From: Acanthosepion lycidas
Taxonomy: Eukaryota; Mollusca; Cephalopoda; Sepiida; Sepiidae
NCBI GenBank assembly: GCA_963932145.1
Contig: OZ010613.1
Location: 45,270,841-45,334,840, forward strand
Length of the DNA stretch: 64,000 nt
Reading direction: 5' to 3'
The position numbers and the translations under genes were made by a program. The notes beneath the pieces are model-generated. The model ran no database searches. It was given only the letters and a program-made list of their open reading frames with translations, and was not told where the DNA came from. Positions 25,784 through 39,400 of this stretch are shown here, piece after piece. Position 1 is the stretch's first letter. Each line of letters opens with the position of its first letter.

Positions 25784-27408
25784 TACATAAATTTGACAAA
25801 AGTAACTATCATTTAAGCAATTAAAATTAAATTATGAAAAATGCCAATACTACACTGTATCCAATAAGTTTGTATTGTAGCTATTGGGGTAGGGGGAGTA
25901 TTATCTAATGAAACTATAAATTGAACAGCTCAGAAACCATAATAGCAAAAATGGTAATGTTTGATTAACAAATAAGTTGGATTGAATTTAATATTTGATC
26001 ATCATCAAGGTTTTTATATTGGATGATATGAATCAGCATTAAGAAAAATTAACTATTGACAGAAATCAAAATTTTTTTTTAAACTTCACCTTTTGTTTTA
26101 AAATTGTCTGATGAACGAAATTATCAAAACAAATGCAGAAATTAAATTTTTGTGAAAATATTAAAGCTGATATCTAAATAACAGAATGCAGATGGAAAGT
26201 GATAGTAAAATCTTCAATGTTGCATTGCTTGGTCACTTATGAGCAAGAGAGACTATAATACAAACAAGGCAAAATCTCTACCTTTGACTATTGGTCTTAC
26301 TATTTTCCACCTCCAATCAAATCTCAATGTCTACCTGCAATATTTGAAGGAAATTTTCATTCCCCATCCCAATTTATATCACATTTTATAGCTATAAATA
26401 TAAAAATCAATGATGTCATTTAACACTTTTAGTAATATCTCACATTTTTATTAAAGGAAGCATTATCAGCCATTATTAATTTTTGATTAATATTTCTTTC
26501 ATCCTCATTTTAATTGCTTTACTTTTAATAATATTATCTTGTCTAGAATTTCTTTCAGCTAATTTTATTTTTTTTATGAATAAATAGTGCAACCATATTT
26601 GCTTGAATGTGTTGCATGAATTTATAGTATCTGCAGGTAAGCTTTCATGGAGTTACTCAAAGACGGGAATTGGTTGGCATTTCATATCATAAGCTTATAT
26701 GGCTCAGGCATTTCAAATATTTCAAACAATAAATAAATATTTTACCCCCACAGACTGACCAAGTATTTGTCAACAACCCAGAGATAAATCTATCAATCAT
26801 CTCATCGAACCCACTTACCTCGATCCATAAAATCGTAATAGTCACAACCACCACCTCCTCCACCACCACCGCCGCCTCCTCCTCCTCCTCCACCACCTAC
26901 ACCAACACCACCACCTCCATTATGGTCATATTCTCGTTCATGCCGGGGAATCTTAGGCTCAGCAAATTTGGGTTTAAAAACTGAAATGTATCAAAACACA
27001 ACAGACTTAATTTATTATATAAATTTCTTTGACCAATATCCACATTTAAATTAAATTTCAGTTAGTAACCTTCTTTATATAGTAACTCATTATTCATGCT
27101 ATTGCCCTCATCTTAGATGATTTTTGGCAACAAACAGCAAATGATTCATGGAATAATGACAAATTTTTAATAATTGAAAAGAAATTAAATATTTCATCAC
27201 CAGAAGTGGATCAATGGATTTGTTGCTGATGGAGTATCCACAAAAATGGATTCTGATCAATTTCCCCTATAATATAATAATAAAAACACACACACACAGT
27301 GACATACATAGATTCTAACCCATTTTAATAACACGATTTTAAGGAAATTTAATGACACAAATTTAATTATCTCTTTCAACTAACTGCTCACATCTGACAC
27401 TTTTCTAA

Positions 27409-27450
<42 letters not shown>

Positions 27451-30400
27451 CTGGATCAAGGACAATGATTGGTTCAAGACATGCATACAAAGTCCTCCAT
27501 AACAATGCCAGGAAGAGAAATCAGACATCTGTCATTGGTGCAATTTATAAGTGATTTCAAAGCTCACATGGCCAAACTTAAGTGTTAAAAGAAAAATAAA
27601 TAACTAAATAAAATCAAAGCTGAATACGTGACACAAAAAAAGATTTTATTATGATCAGAAATCCAACAATTTCATAATACAGAAATAACAAATGAATCAT
27701 AAATCTCAAATTGAGAGTTTTTCAAATCAAAGTTAAAAAAAAACAACAAAAAAAAAAAAAGCACATAAAGCATGTACAGATTATCATTTTAAAACTTTAT
27801 GATATTTTCAAATGAAATCTCCATTTCAATACAAGGATCTCGTACTTCTTTTTCTAAACTTTATCATGACAATTGTCATCTAAATGACTAAGCCAATAAT
27901 GTGATAACAGGATCAGATCCTATGTATGGTTTAGCATTATCTAAACATCCCATTTTCATGGTCAATAAAGTTAAAACTTAAACAGTCTAGTCTGACAAAA
28001 GATACTCATGAACTATCACTCTAGAGCAGGCATCAGGAATTTTCATACTTGAAATAGATTTAGTTTGATAACTTTCTATTCCAATACTTTAAAATATCTG
28101 ATGTAAAAAAAAAAAAAAAAAAAAAAACTTTTTAAGCCTTCATTTTTTTTCATTTGTGAACATTTTAGTTTTCGCAAAAAGTACTAAAAAAAAATGTTAG
28201 TTAATCTATGATATCAAGAATAAGATTTCTTAAATACATTAAAACTGTCCCTCACTCTATGCCAGTTTATTCCCACCAGATAATTAAAACCATTACCCAT
28301 CCCGCACAACTGGAATCAAACTGATTCTAGAAACACTTGGGTGAATTCCAGCTACTCCATTGGGTCACACACAACAGGTTTAAAAAAATGTTGAGCATGT
28401 AGAAGGCATATTGTTGGCCTTACTAACTCCTATACAACCAACAAATAGTTATAGATAGTTTTCAAACATAAAATGAGGCCAGTACCTCAAACTCCATGCC
28501 ACAGACACTATTATTTAAGCAAAATAGAAGAGTTACACAGTACTAAGTAGCTGTGTATTTATCATACAAAAAAGTATAAAATCTCTTTGAAGTTAATGAG
28601 TCTAGGAAATTAACAAAAAGTGAAACAATGTGAAAGTAACTGTTTAGGGTTTAGCCCAACTTATCTGGACTAGTTGGGACAAAACAGCACAAATGTATAA
28701 AAAAAATAATCCCTCAAAAGATAAGTACAGACAAAAATTTGTTTGAATTTACCTGCATCACAGGATTCATATGCAAGAGCTGCATGATACGGCCGATGAT
28801 ATTTGACATAACCAAAACCTTTGGTCTCTCCTGATTTACGATCCTTCAGAAGTGTCACAGACTCAATGTCACCAAATTTCTTAAAATGAATAACGAATAT
28901 GTCAGAAATTGTTGTTTTTTTTTTGTTTTTTTTTAAGAAAAAGATCTAAAAAGAGGATTTTATGCTATTTAGTAATACATTCTATTATTAAATTTAACAT
29001 ACCTAACTAAATTTTAAAATTGTAATATTATAAGGGAAAAAAAGGCATCAATAAAATATGGCTGTAAAGGAACAAAAGAAATTAAAATGAAGGAACAGAT
29101 TGCCCTAAATGAGAAGACATTTTGTACTCAAAAAGATTTGTTCTGAATACATGCAATTTAAAAGAACCAAAGAATACATTGGCCACAGAAGATGATAGGA
29201 AAAAATATGAGGAATTTAAGTTTAAAATTTGACAACTATGTTATAAAACAATCTTGGATAGGAAGTAAAATATTTTTCAATTTAGATCCAATTCAAAAGA
29301 AATAATCAATCTCCTCCCAATAAATTATCAATTTAATCATATTGTGTAGGCAAAAGTAAAATATCATTTACAAAGACCACAGCCAACTATAAAAAATCAT
29401 TTTTTTTATTTATTAGTTTTATAGCCAAATTTTTCCAACTTGTACTTGATACTTGGGGATTGTTAGAAACAGACATTACAACACAAACACATGAATGCAT
29501 CAGGAAATAAACTCATATATGTATGTAAGAAAAAATGTATCTGCTTTTAACTTTTATATAAATTAATGTTATAATCTAAATACTAATTAAACAGAGTTCA
29601 AAGCAGAAACACAACCTTTAGAGTCCCAAAAGTTGCAGCAACATTCATGTTCATGAAAAGGGTCTTTTAGATTTCAAGGTGACTTACTTCAAATTCTTTT
29701 CGAACATCATCCTCTGAATATGTCTTTGGTACAATGACAAAGAGACGAACCAGCCTTTCTTCTTCACGGGGATCACGTACAGAACCATCTCTCTTTGAAC
29801 TAGCCACTAAAACCTGAAACAAGCAATCAGTAAGAATAGCTGACATATTAAATGCAAATAAAATCAATATTAAAAATAAAGTTTATAATCCCTAGCATAT
29901 AGCCAGAGACACAGAGATATTTATCTATTCAAATAAGGAATATAAATGTTTTTCTTTGTAAAAACATTGACATTCAAAGAGTCAAATAAAAAATAAAAAA
30001 TAAAAATAAAGACTATTCATGCACAGCAGGAAGATAAACATAGTGTGTGAACAAAAGACTCTTTGGGTTTATTAGATAAGAAAATAAAACAGGATTTTTC
30101 TTTTATTTTTTACATTAGTTTTATAGAACAATATATTTACCATTTTTTTTCAAGTAATTTCATAATTCTATTTTCCTGAAACGTTTTATCTTTCTAAGTA
30201 AAGATCAACTGTAACTGCCCTTTGCAGTTTTACAGAACATAAATCTTTTTAAATGAATTCTATTCAATAAATCAATAAAAATTAAATCAGTTTGTATGGT
30301 AGACTCAAAAAGTTTTGCAATTTAACACGAATCAGGGCTATATGTTTTATAAATATACTGTTATCAGATCTCATATTTATCTCTTCTGAATGAATGAACA

Positions 30401-33400
30401 GTTATTCTAAATTTCAAATTTAAGTGAATTCTATAAAGATTGGGGAAAAAAAAAAAAAAAAAAAATCATAAAAGATGCAATGTTTGAATACAGCAGATGA
30501 GTGAAAAATTTCCTGTACAATTGTAACAATTTTTACTTTATCACCAAAGATAATTCCAGCCAAATATTAACCTTATGAAATAATATACTTTTTTTTTAAA
30601 TTAATTTCAGATTTTTTTCATCAATTATTGTTTATAATTGGTTTAAGAGGAGTATTTATTAAAATCAATTGTTTGGATCTTTGGACAAAATTCATAGTTC
30701 AGGACTAATACTACTATCTCGTCAAACATGAATTTTGGATAAAGACCTGTCTTTGGCACAATTAATAGCAGTAATTCATTTTACATGTCCAAAAAACACT
30801 TTCATTTCAACTGTTTAGTGCCCATTACAATTTGAGACTTTACATTTTGTGTTATCCAGCATGGGGCACATGCCATACAGGGGTCAATTCAAGAATGAGT
30901 TACTAACAGTGAATATTTTTTCTAATGAGTGAGTGTGTGTATGTGTGTGTGTGCACAAGTTATACATATGGTGCATATACATGCATAATTACATATGCAC
31001 TGTATATATTTATATTTGTAACAATTTTTTTTATAAATATTATAAAATTCTAAACTTAAATGATAACACTATCGTATATATGCAGTCTCAAGTTCTTAAA
31101 GAAAGTTAATAGCCTTTTAGTCTACCTCCTTGTGAATAGGAGGGAGGGGCATCAGGAGTTTAGAGATGCTTAGACAGAGCATTGGGAACCAATGGTTTAA
31201 GTGAATTGTACATGGAAAGATCAAATATTTTTCTTTTTTGCACCAAAACTAATGAAAAAAGTCTAACCATGATGAATTTGTGTGGGGGGAAAAATAAAAA
31301 AGCCTAACAAAGTAGATGTAATAGATTGTTAAAGCCCAATATGAATGCTTTTACTATGTACGTCCCACATTATGATTATTTTCATATGATTTTGTTAGAT
31401 TGCTATCAATCACAACTCATCAATCCAATTTTGAACACTTTTTATTTTTCAGTAGCATTAACTTTTCTGTATAAAAATTATTCATTACAATTTTTTTTTG
31501 AAAATGATTATCATATATGTATACAGCTATTAGAATTATGCATCATAACTCTTTTTTTTTCTGTTACTAACATTTGCTTTATTTCCTAACCAATGTATTT
31601 TTATTGTAAAATCATTAGCAATACATTTACATGATACATCTAATAGCCATTTACTATCAGTTATGCTTGCTTTAATTCTTGAACAATGATAATCCCCCTT
31701 CCTCCTGATTTTCAATGCATAAAATGCCTGTAAAGTACTGAATCTAAGAAATTGTTAATATCAGTTTTTTTCCTCATGACACCAGAAATATTTGGCTTGC
31801 TAATGCGTAAAATTACTAAAGCTAAGTCAAATATGGTAGAGCAGAAGTAAAGTGATAATCAGTATAAAAATCTGAAAAAACTTGCCAATGTATACTGGAT
31901 TCAAATGTAATAGGTACTAAAATATAAATTTAATTGTTTTATCCTTGTTCATCACTAGTTTCAAGAGCCACTAAATATCTAATAAGAAAGAATGAATGAT
32001 TCAACATATCTGCTTACAAAATCCTGCTTCTGATATATCACAGGTTACATAAACAACCTATAAATAGAATAGTCTGTTTAAATCCATATTTACAAAGTCA
32101 AAGATCAAAATTTTCTGTGTATACAAAAGGAAGAAATTTGATGTTTTTTAGCACAGAATTATTAATCTTTATTACAGAATCTGGCATAGTGATACCGTTT
32201 GGCCACGGCAGTGAAGCAGAACACAGTTTACTATGTTTGACAGAAAAGAATTCCCAACAAAATAGATACTAGATTCAATCTACATGTTTAAATGAAGAAA
32301 ATGCATTGCATTAAAAAAAAAAAAAAAAAGAAAGAAAAAAATTCTTTGCTATTTGAAATATGGTATTTCAACTTTTGTCCACTGCAAAGCTGCCACCAGC
32401 TGTCCAAGAATTATGCTAATCAAAGTCTATTGAAAATATTTCTAAATATTACTGAATTCAAAAGATCACTATACTACCTTAATCTTACAAGAGCCCACCA
32501 CAGAATTATTATTTTGCTTTTCAAGACATTGCAAACAAGTTTAATTTTCATTGAATGTCTCATGATTGTGACCCAAGGTGGTAATTGTGGACAAAATGAG
32601 AGATTTTGTTCAAAGATCACCAAATCTCTATATATGAAGTTGTAGCCTCCGTCTTTTTGTTTGTTAAACTCCTCCTAGTGTTTTGGAAATAGACCCCTAT
32701 AACCATATATATTCTGAAATATATTTATCCAAATATCCTGGGTAATATATTTCATTTTCATCTTCGAAGATAGGAATTCTCAGAAAAAGTAAAATCAAAA
32801 GTCAGCTTATTTAATGATTTTAGGTGAGAGCTTATGTGAGAAGTCGTTGGGAAAAAAACAAATCAACTGATAGTGATGCATCTATTAGGAAAAAATTAAG
32901 AAAAGTACCACCTACCTTAAGTGGTTTGGGATGTCCTGGTACACACTTGCCATTCATTTCTTCCATTGCCAGAAAGGCAGATGAAGTTTTGCTGAACTTA
33001 ATATATACAATTCCTATAAATAAAAGGAGATAGAAAAACTTAGAGATACAGCAGATGGTTATAAAAAAAAAAAATAACATCAATTGTTGATCAAAATGTT
33101 TTACCTCTATTTAACATTTTTATTGCAACTTTGTGGCTTTTGCCATTAAATCAGTAATTTAACTTACATAGTCTTTTTGACTACCTTTTCCCAACACTAG
33201 GCCTAAAATAGCTCAAAAAAATTTACAACATAAAAAGGAACAGTTAGAAATATATCAGTATTATTATTGTACTAGTGTATCCTGTCCCATCAAAAATTAC
33301 TGCAAATGTTAAAAAGTTTTAATATTGAGATGCAATGAACCAATAAACGATTTGAGATACAGTAAAGAGATAAAGAGTTCACAACTAAAATAGAGGTCGA

Positions 33401-36400
33401 GCTATTTAATTGTTCCGTTCCCTTTATGTTTTAGACATTCAATGGTATCTATGATACATTGATTACTCCTGGTATTATATAAAATTGCTTTTTGCTCAGT
33501 ATCTTTTCATGTTAAAAATTTTACATGTTTAATATAACAGTGAAGTGGAAATATCTCTCAGGAGAAAAAGATTAACAACAGAAGAATAAAAATGGTGATG
33601 ACAAAGCCTATCTCAGGACCAAGTTGAAGGAAAACAATCAGTTAATAGACAAAGTTCACAGGGTGCCTCACACAAAAGGTCTAAACAAATAAGATTGCAA
33701 TTTAAGAAAATTAGGTTAAAGGAACTGATTAATTAAATGGTTCATTTTGCTCAAGAACTAATTTTTCTAAATGGCAATAATATTTATTTGTACAGAAGGT
33801 CTTCAGGTTATGTCAGACACAATGTATAGTGTTTTGTGGTTATGGTAGCTTCTCATATATGTTTTCATGTAGCACTATATGAAGACAGTATTATTTCTTC
33901 ACTGGCTGTATGCCATATTGGATTGTACTATATTCACTCTCATTTGTGCCATTCTTTTTTGGGAACTTTTTGCCCCTCATTATGGCTCCCAAGCATAAGG
34001 CAGACTGTATATTAAAACAACTAAGAGAGGCAATCATTCATAAATTTACTAGCTTAAGATGATTCACCTCCCTTACCACTACAAATGGGACAGGAAATGT
34101 ATAAATACACATTAATAATTATTATATGGTTTGATGATTGATTATTTATCCATTCTATAAAGATGAAAATATCAAACCAAATCCTAACCCCCATCATGAA
34201 AAGCTTTTAACCTTATCCTGGCCAGAGACGTATATTATCTCTGTACAAATTCTTTCCCTCGTACCTGAAGGTACATCTGGTTGTCTTGAGAGGGTTGCTA
34301 AAAGTAAACACTTGTCAAATGTTATTTCTGGTATTTTAAGCTGGAAACAGCCTACTCAATGCCGAATGACGTTAAATTTGTTTTCCAATGCCATTTTTCA
34401 TTGTTCTACACAAGGTACAACATCTTTTAAACTCACATGCATTTTATTCTGATTTTTTACAAGCAAAAATGGCCACATCCGAGCTTTTATTGAAGAATTC
34501 TTATTAGATTCAAGCTCTGATGATGACTCTGAAGGCTTTACTCAGAGACCATTTATAGTGAGGTGGTCCAAGATGGTAAACATGGTAGTGGCAGGTAGAA
34601 GAGTTTAGGCTTAGGATTGTGTATTCTCTGTTAGAAAACTAACAGTCAATGATGTTCCACAGGAGAGGTAGGACAGAAAATGCCCAAGAAAAGCTGGTGT
34701 TAACAGAACACCACCTTGGGATTAACCATTACCATGCTAATTTCTTTCTAGAATTGTTACCCCGACACTGCATTTTTTTTTGGGGGGGGGGGGGACATGA
34801 ACACATACTGTTTTAAAATTGCTATAACTTTCTTTGTATTGGGCATATAGATTTTAATTTTTGCACACTAATAAAAGAATGAGTGAGCAATATTTTGATG
34901 TAATGCATTATGTTTAAAAAGCAAAAAATTGAAACACAAAATACAAAACAAATACATTAAAATATACATAAATAATTCAACATACTTAAACTTTTATTAC
35001 TCCTTGTGGAATTCTGGGGGTGCAATAGGAAGCAAAATCACTAAGAAGACTTTCATTTCATCAAAATAGTGATGTGTTTTCTTGTTTTTACATATGATAA
35101 GACTAGCATCTGTTTGCTGTTTCTTTCACCTGACTCATATTTGTCCATTTTCGTTTACAAAAAAAAAAAAAAAAAAAAAAAATTAATACGGGTTTAATCA
35201 GTGTTACACCTCATGTAGAGTCTAAAAGAATTTAAAATGATGTTGGAAAATGGAAGCTTAACCTTGTTCCAAAGCAGCAGTAGACGATTTCCAGCTTAAA
35301 ATATCAGAAATAACAGTTAACAAGTGTTTATTTATAGCTACTGTCTCAAAGTGACAGAATGCGCCTAGAGACACAACTGGAGAAAATTCTATGGCGACAA
35401 TTTTTGTCTGTAGCATGGTAAAGGTTAACCCAAGTCCCTGAAATCTGGCAAGCCTTCTCATCCAGATTGTGCTGTTTTCTCAAGCCAAGACAAAAAGTGC
35501 CACCAGACCCAGTTAGTGTGCAGAAAGTGTGATGTGACAATCTACCCATACTCCTTCTTCTACAGTCTGGTAGAATATAGGGTAAACTGCACCCGAGAAC
35601 TCCACAAGGAGTAACAAGAGTATATTAATGTATTTATTTTCTTAATTTTGTGTTTTATAACATTTTGTTTTCAAATATAAAAACTCACATGAATTGCATC
35701 AAAATACTATGCATCCATTCTTTTATTAGTATACAAAATAAATCAACACAATACAAGAAAGTTATAATAATTTTAAAACTGTAGGTACTCGTGTTTTGAT
35801 TAGTGACAGGAGGAAACAATTCTTGAGGGGGTGGGTGACATAAAGGGTAATATACTTTTACCTATGTATGGTGTCCATTACACTTGGTTTCACAGATACT
35901 GAAAGGGAAACGGAATAAAACAGAACAAGAGAGAGAGAGAGAGATGTAGAGAGACAAAAAGAGTGTGCCACAAAGAGGAATTAGAGGAGGGAGTCATCTT
36001 AGATAAAAGCAGTTGTTTGTAGTGAGGGGTTAAACCAGGTTTTACGATCTAATAATATGTTGAGGAAAAATTTGTCTCTAAATTGCAAGTGACTTTTTGA
36101 CATTAAAATCAGAGAGGGATTGGAGGAGGGTCATCTTAGATAAAGGCAGTTGTTTGTAGTTTTTTTTTTTGGGGGGGGCATCGTTTTGTAACCTAAAGAT
36201 CTGTTGACAGTATTTAAGTATTTTTAAGTAAATCTATGTAACTTTCCTTATAACTATCCAGGCAGGATAATAGGTTGAAATGTTCATTAAATAATTTTAC
36301 CTGGATCCTGCTAGAATACATTAATCTAGGTACAAAAATATGATATGGTTTAGTTTTTTCTTTGTAAGTTGTTACAGTTATCACTCTCTTTAGTTGATCC

Positions 36401-39400
36401 CTTGACAAACATTTTCAAATAATTCACCCCAGAATTTCCCCCACCACCAAAGGGATCATGGTTTTATTTATTTCAAATTTTAATACTTTGGTCTATAGTG
36501 CATAAAAAATGATTTCTATATATTATCACCGATTTATCTTATAGCACACAAATTTATTGAACAAGAGCCATATTCTGAGACCTCCTTCAAATTTCATACA
36601 TTCAAATTAAACTAAAAAAAATGTAATATATTTTAACTATTTGTAACCAATAAGACCAAGAATTAAAAAAAACAAAAAACAAAAGGAAGCTGTTCACAAA
36701 ATTCCAGTCTTGCATCAGTCACAAAATTTGGTCATGACAAATCATTATTATATATATGGGGAAAATGTATGACAAAGTGAAAATTTGTCATATATTTTCC
36801 AATATTGTTTCTTATATATATATTACATTGGAAATATTTTCAGTAATTACTGTCAGGTGATATTGTTGGCTAACCAATTTTACTGGGTTTAAACTGTGTA
36901 AAACACTGCATAGCATTTTATAGTCAATAAAATCACATGTTGACATTTAATGAGGTGGCAAAAGTGTAGCAAGTACTATTAAATAAGCTGCTGGCAATTC
37001 TGTGAAAAGTAAAACACATTGCAAGAATTGAACTTTTTACAAAAAGGAACCAATAAGAATCAGTAGCCAATTTCTTAATGTAATGCTATATCAACAGCAT
37101 AGTGATGACTGTAACTAATTGATAGCCAGAAAACTCAAATTGTAGGCAAATTAGGGTAGTTACAACAGTAAATTGTTGCACAAATTAAAAGTATTTGGCT
37201 CAATTGAATGAACATTTGAGAAATATCAATTGTTCAGAGAGAAAGAAAGAAGCAGGAAAACTTTGGCTTAATCATGGATAAGTTTGTGATAAAAGCTATC
37301 ATACACAAAAACATATTTAAACCCTTACAATCTTTTGGACAAAGAAATGATTTTAATTCATTCAAATTTTATCAAAGAGTAAAAGCTCTTCAATATGCAC
37401 ATATGTAACACCAAAATTTCTAAATTGGTAACTTTAAAAGTACTTTTTGACAAAATTTTAATAGTTTGCATCTAAATTTATAAACACTATCTAAATCTCA
37501 CCTGTATATGCTGTTTCATCATCATACAATATACAAGGATATTACCTAAATACAGTCCTCATAATTTTTGGCCACACTGAAATGTTGATTGGCATATATT
37601 TTAATTTAAAAGGCTTATAATTATATTTCTTATGATGTGCACATTTGAATCCTATTAAGCTGAAGTTAGGTATATTTCAAGTTTAAAAGGTAAATGAACT
37701 ATTTGGTATACAATATCAATCACTTTGTATAATGCTAATCAGTGCAGTCATTATGATAGAATTAGTAGTGATCGTTAGATTTTGAGAATATTTTGTGAGA
37801 TCATTCTGGAATTCTCAAGTTTTTTTAAAAATCTACACATGCTGCTTTAAATTTGCCTGCAGAAATTTGGTTTTGACAAAAACTGGAATATGGCTTTTTG
37901 CATCTTTCTAAACATTTTGTTTGGAGAAGGAATTTTTACAACTTCACCAGATAAACCAATAATAAAGGAGAAGTGCTAATAACTCCAAAATAAATTGTAC
38001 CTCCTGTATAGAAAACCATCCATCTGCTTATCTCCATAAATTCTGAATTTTGTTTCATATTGCTTTTGAATATCAACTGATACACAATTCACATATTCAA
38101 CCATTTTTAATTACATATACAAGTCACCATATATGTGACAACTCAGTTGAAACAAAATGCCTTCTATCAGAAAAGTTGCATTTAATGTTGTTTTTCAAAA
38201 CTCATCATTTTATAGTAGCATTTGTAATTAGACATCATCACAATTAGTATAATAAACTTTTAATTATTGTGGTAAAATTTAAAAATGGAATTTATTTAAA
38301 TCACTTTTTCATGTAAGGATGTGTTTTCATTTCTTAAACTTTTATTATTTAAAATGTTCACGGAAATGGACAGGAGTCTGATAGACGAAGTACATACATT
38401 TTAGCATGTCATTACAAACAGTACACTTCTGTGCTGTCTGTAATAAATAAGGAAGTAGAAACTGCCATGTAGTTTTGATTATTGGCGAGTTTCTTGATCA
38501 TTAGTTGCTTTCTGGGAAAAGGGAGTCATTTACCATGGACATGTAAATGAGCTGGCATTGAGTAGACCGACTGCAACCTGTTGCAAAGTCTCATATTTAT
38601 GTGTTCATGGAAGGTTTTTGATAAATTTACTTATTCTTTTTCTACATGAACGTGTTATAAAACATAACACGTTCACATTTCTAATCTTAAATTTTATTTT
38701 TACAGATTTTTTCTCGAGCCTGTTTTTATACACAAACTATTTTTATTATTAATTTTGAATATTACTACAAGGTATCGTTCCATTATTAACTAATCTTGTT
38801 CTTTTTTTTACGGGTACTATGCTAGATAACGGATCAGTTTTTAAGAAATTTTCGACAACAGTTAGAGATATTTATAAATTAAACAACTGCCAAGTTAGAG
38901 CTAATGAAGCTATTAAGCGTTTCGTTTATTTTTTAATACTTTAAAGTTTAAAAATTAAACGTTTCCATTTATAAAAATATTCAATGGTAGAATGAAGATC
39001 TTGAAAATAATACCGTACATCAAAATTTGTGAGGGAGAAGTCACATTTGATAAAGGAAAGTCTTTCAAATTGATGTGAAGACTCTCGATTCGGATTAACT
39101 TTACTAATTATTAATTATTTACCAGGATTTCAAATTTTGAAGAAAAAAAAAGAACACCTACTTCCTTATCACTAATTTCTATTTGTAGTTTTTGAGTAAA
39201 TGCTAAATTTTACTTGGTAAAACAATGTTTTTTTTTTGTTTGTTTATTTAAGTAAAAAAAGATTTGAATTAAAAAATGCTAATATGCTTATGTAAATGCG
39301 TATGTTTTGCAAGTGTCATCAACGACGTATTCGGATGTATAAATCTTTGAAAGATACACCTATAACGAAAATTTTTTTTACTAATTATTACCAATTATAG

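Noticed and set aside
32292-32645. 117-codon open frame opposite RBM45, also present at 57,924-58,220
   Set aside because: It lies in the near-identical intron tract, so its presence in both copies follows from DNA identity. It starts in a poly-A run (poly-Lys) and has no recognisable domain.
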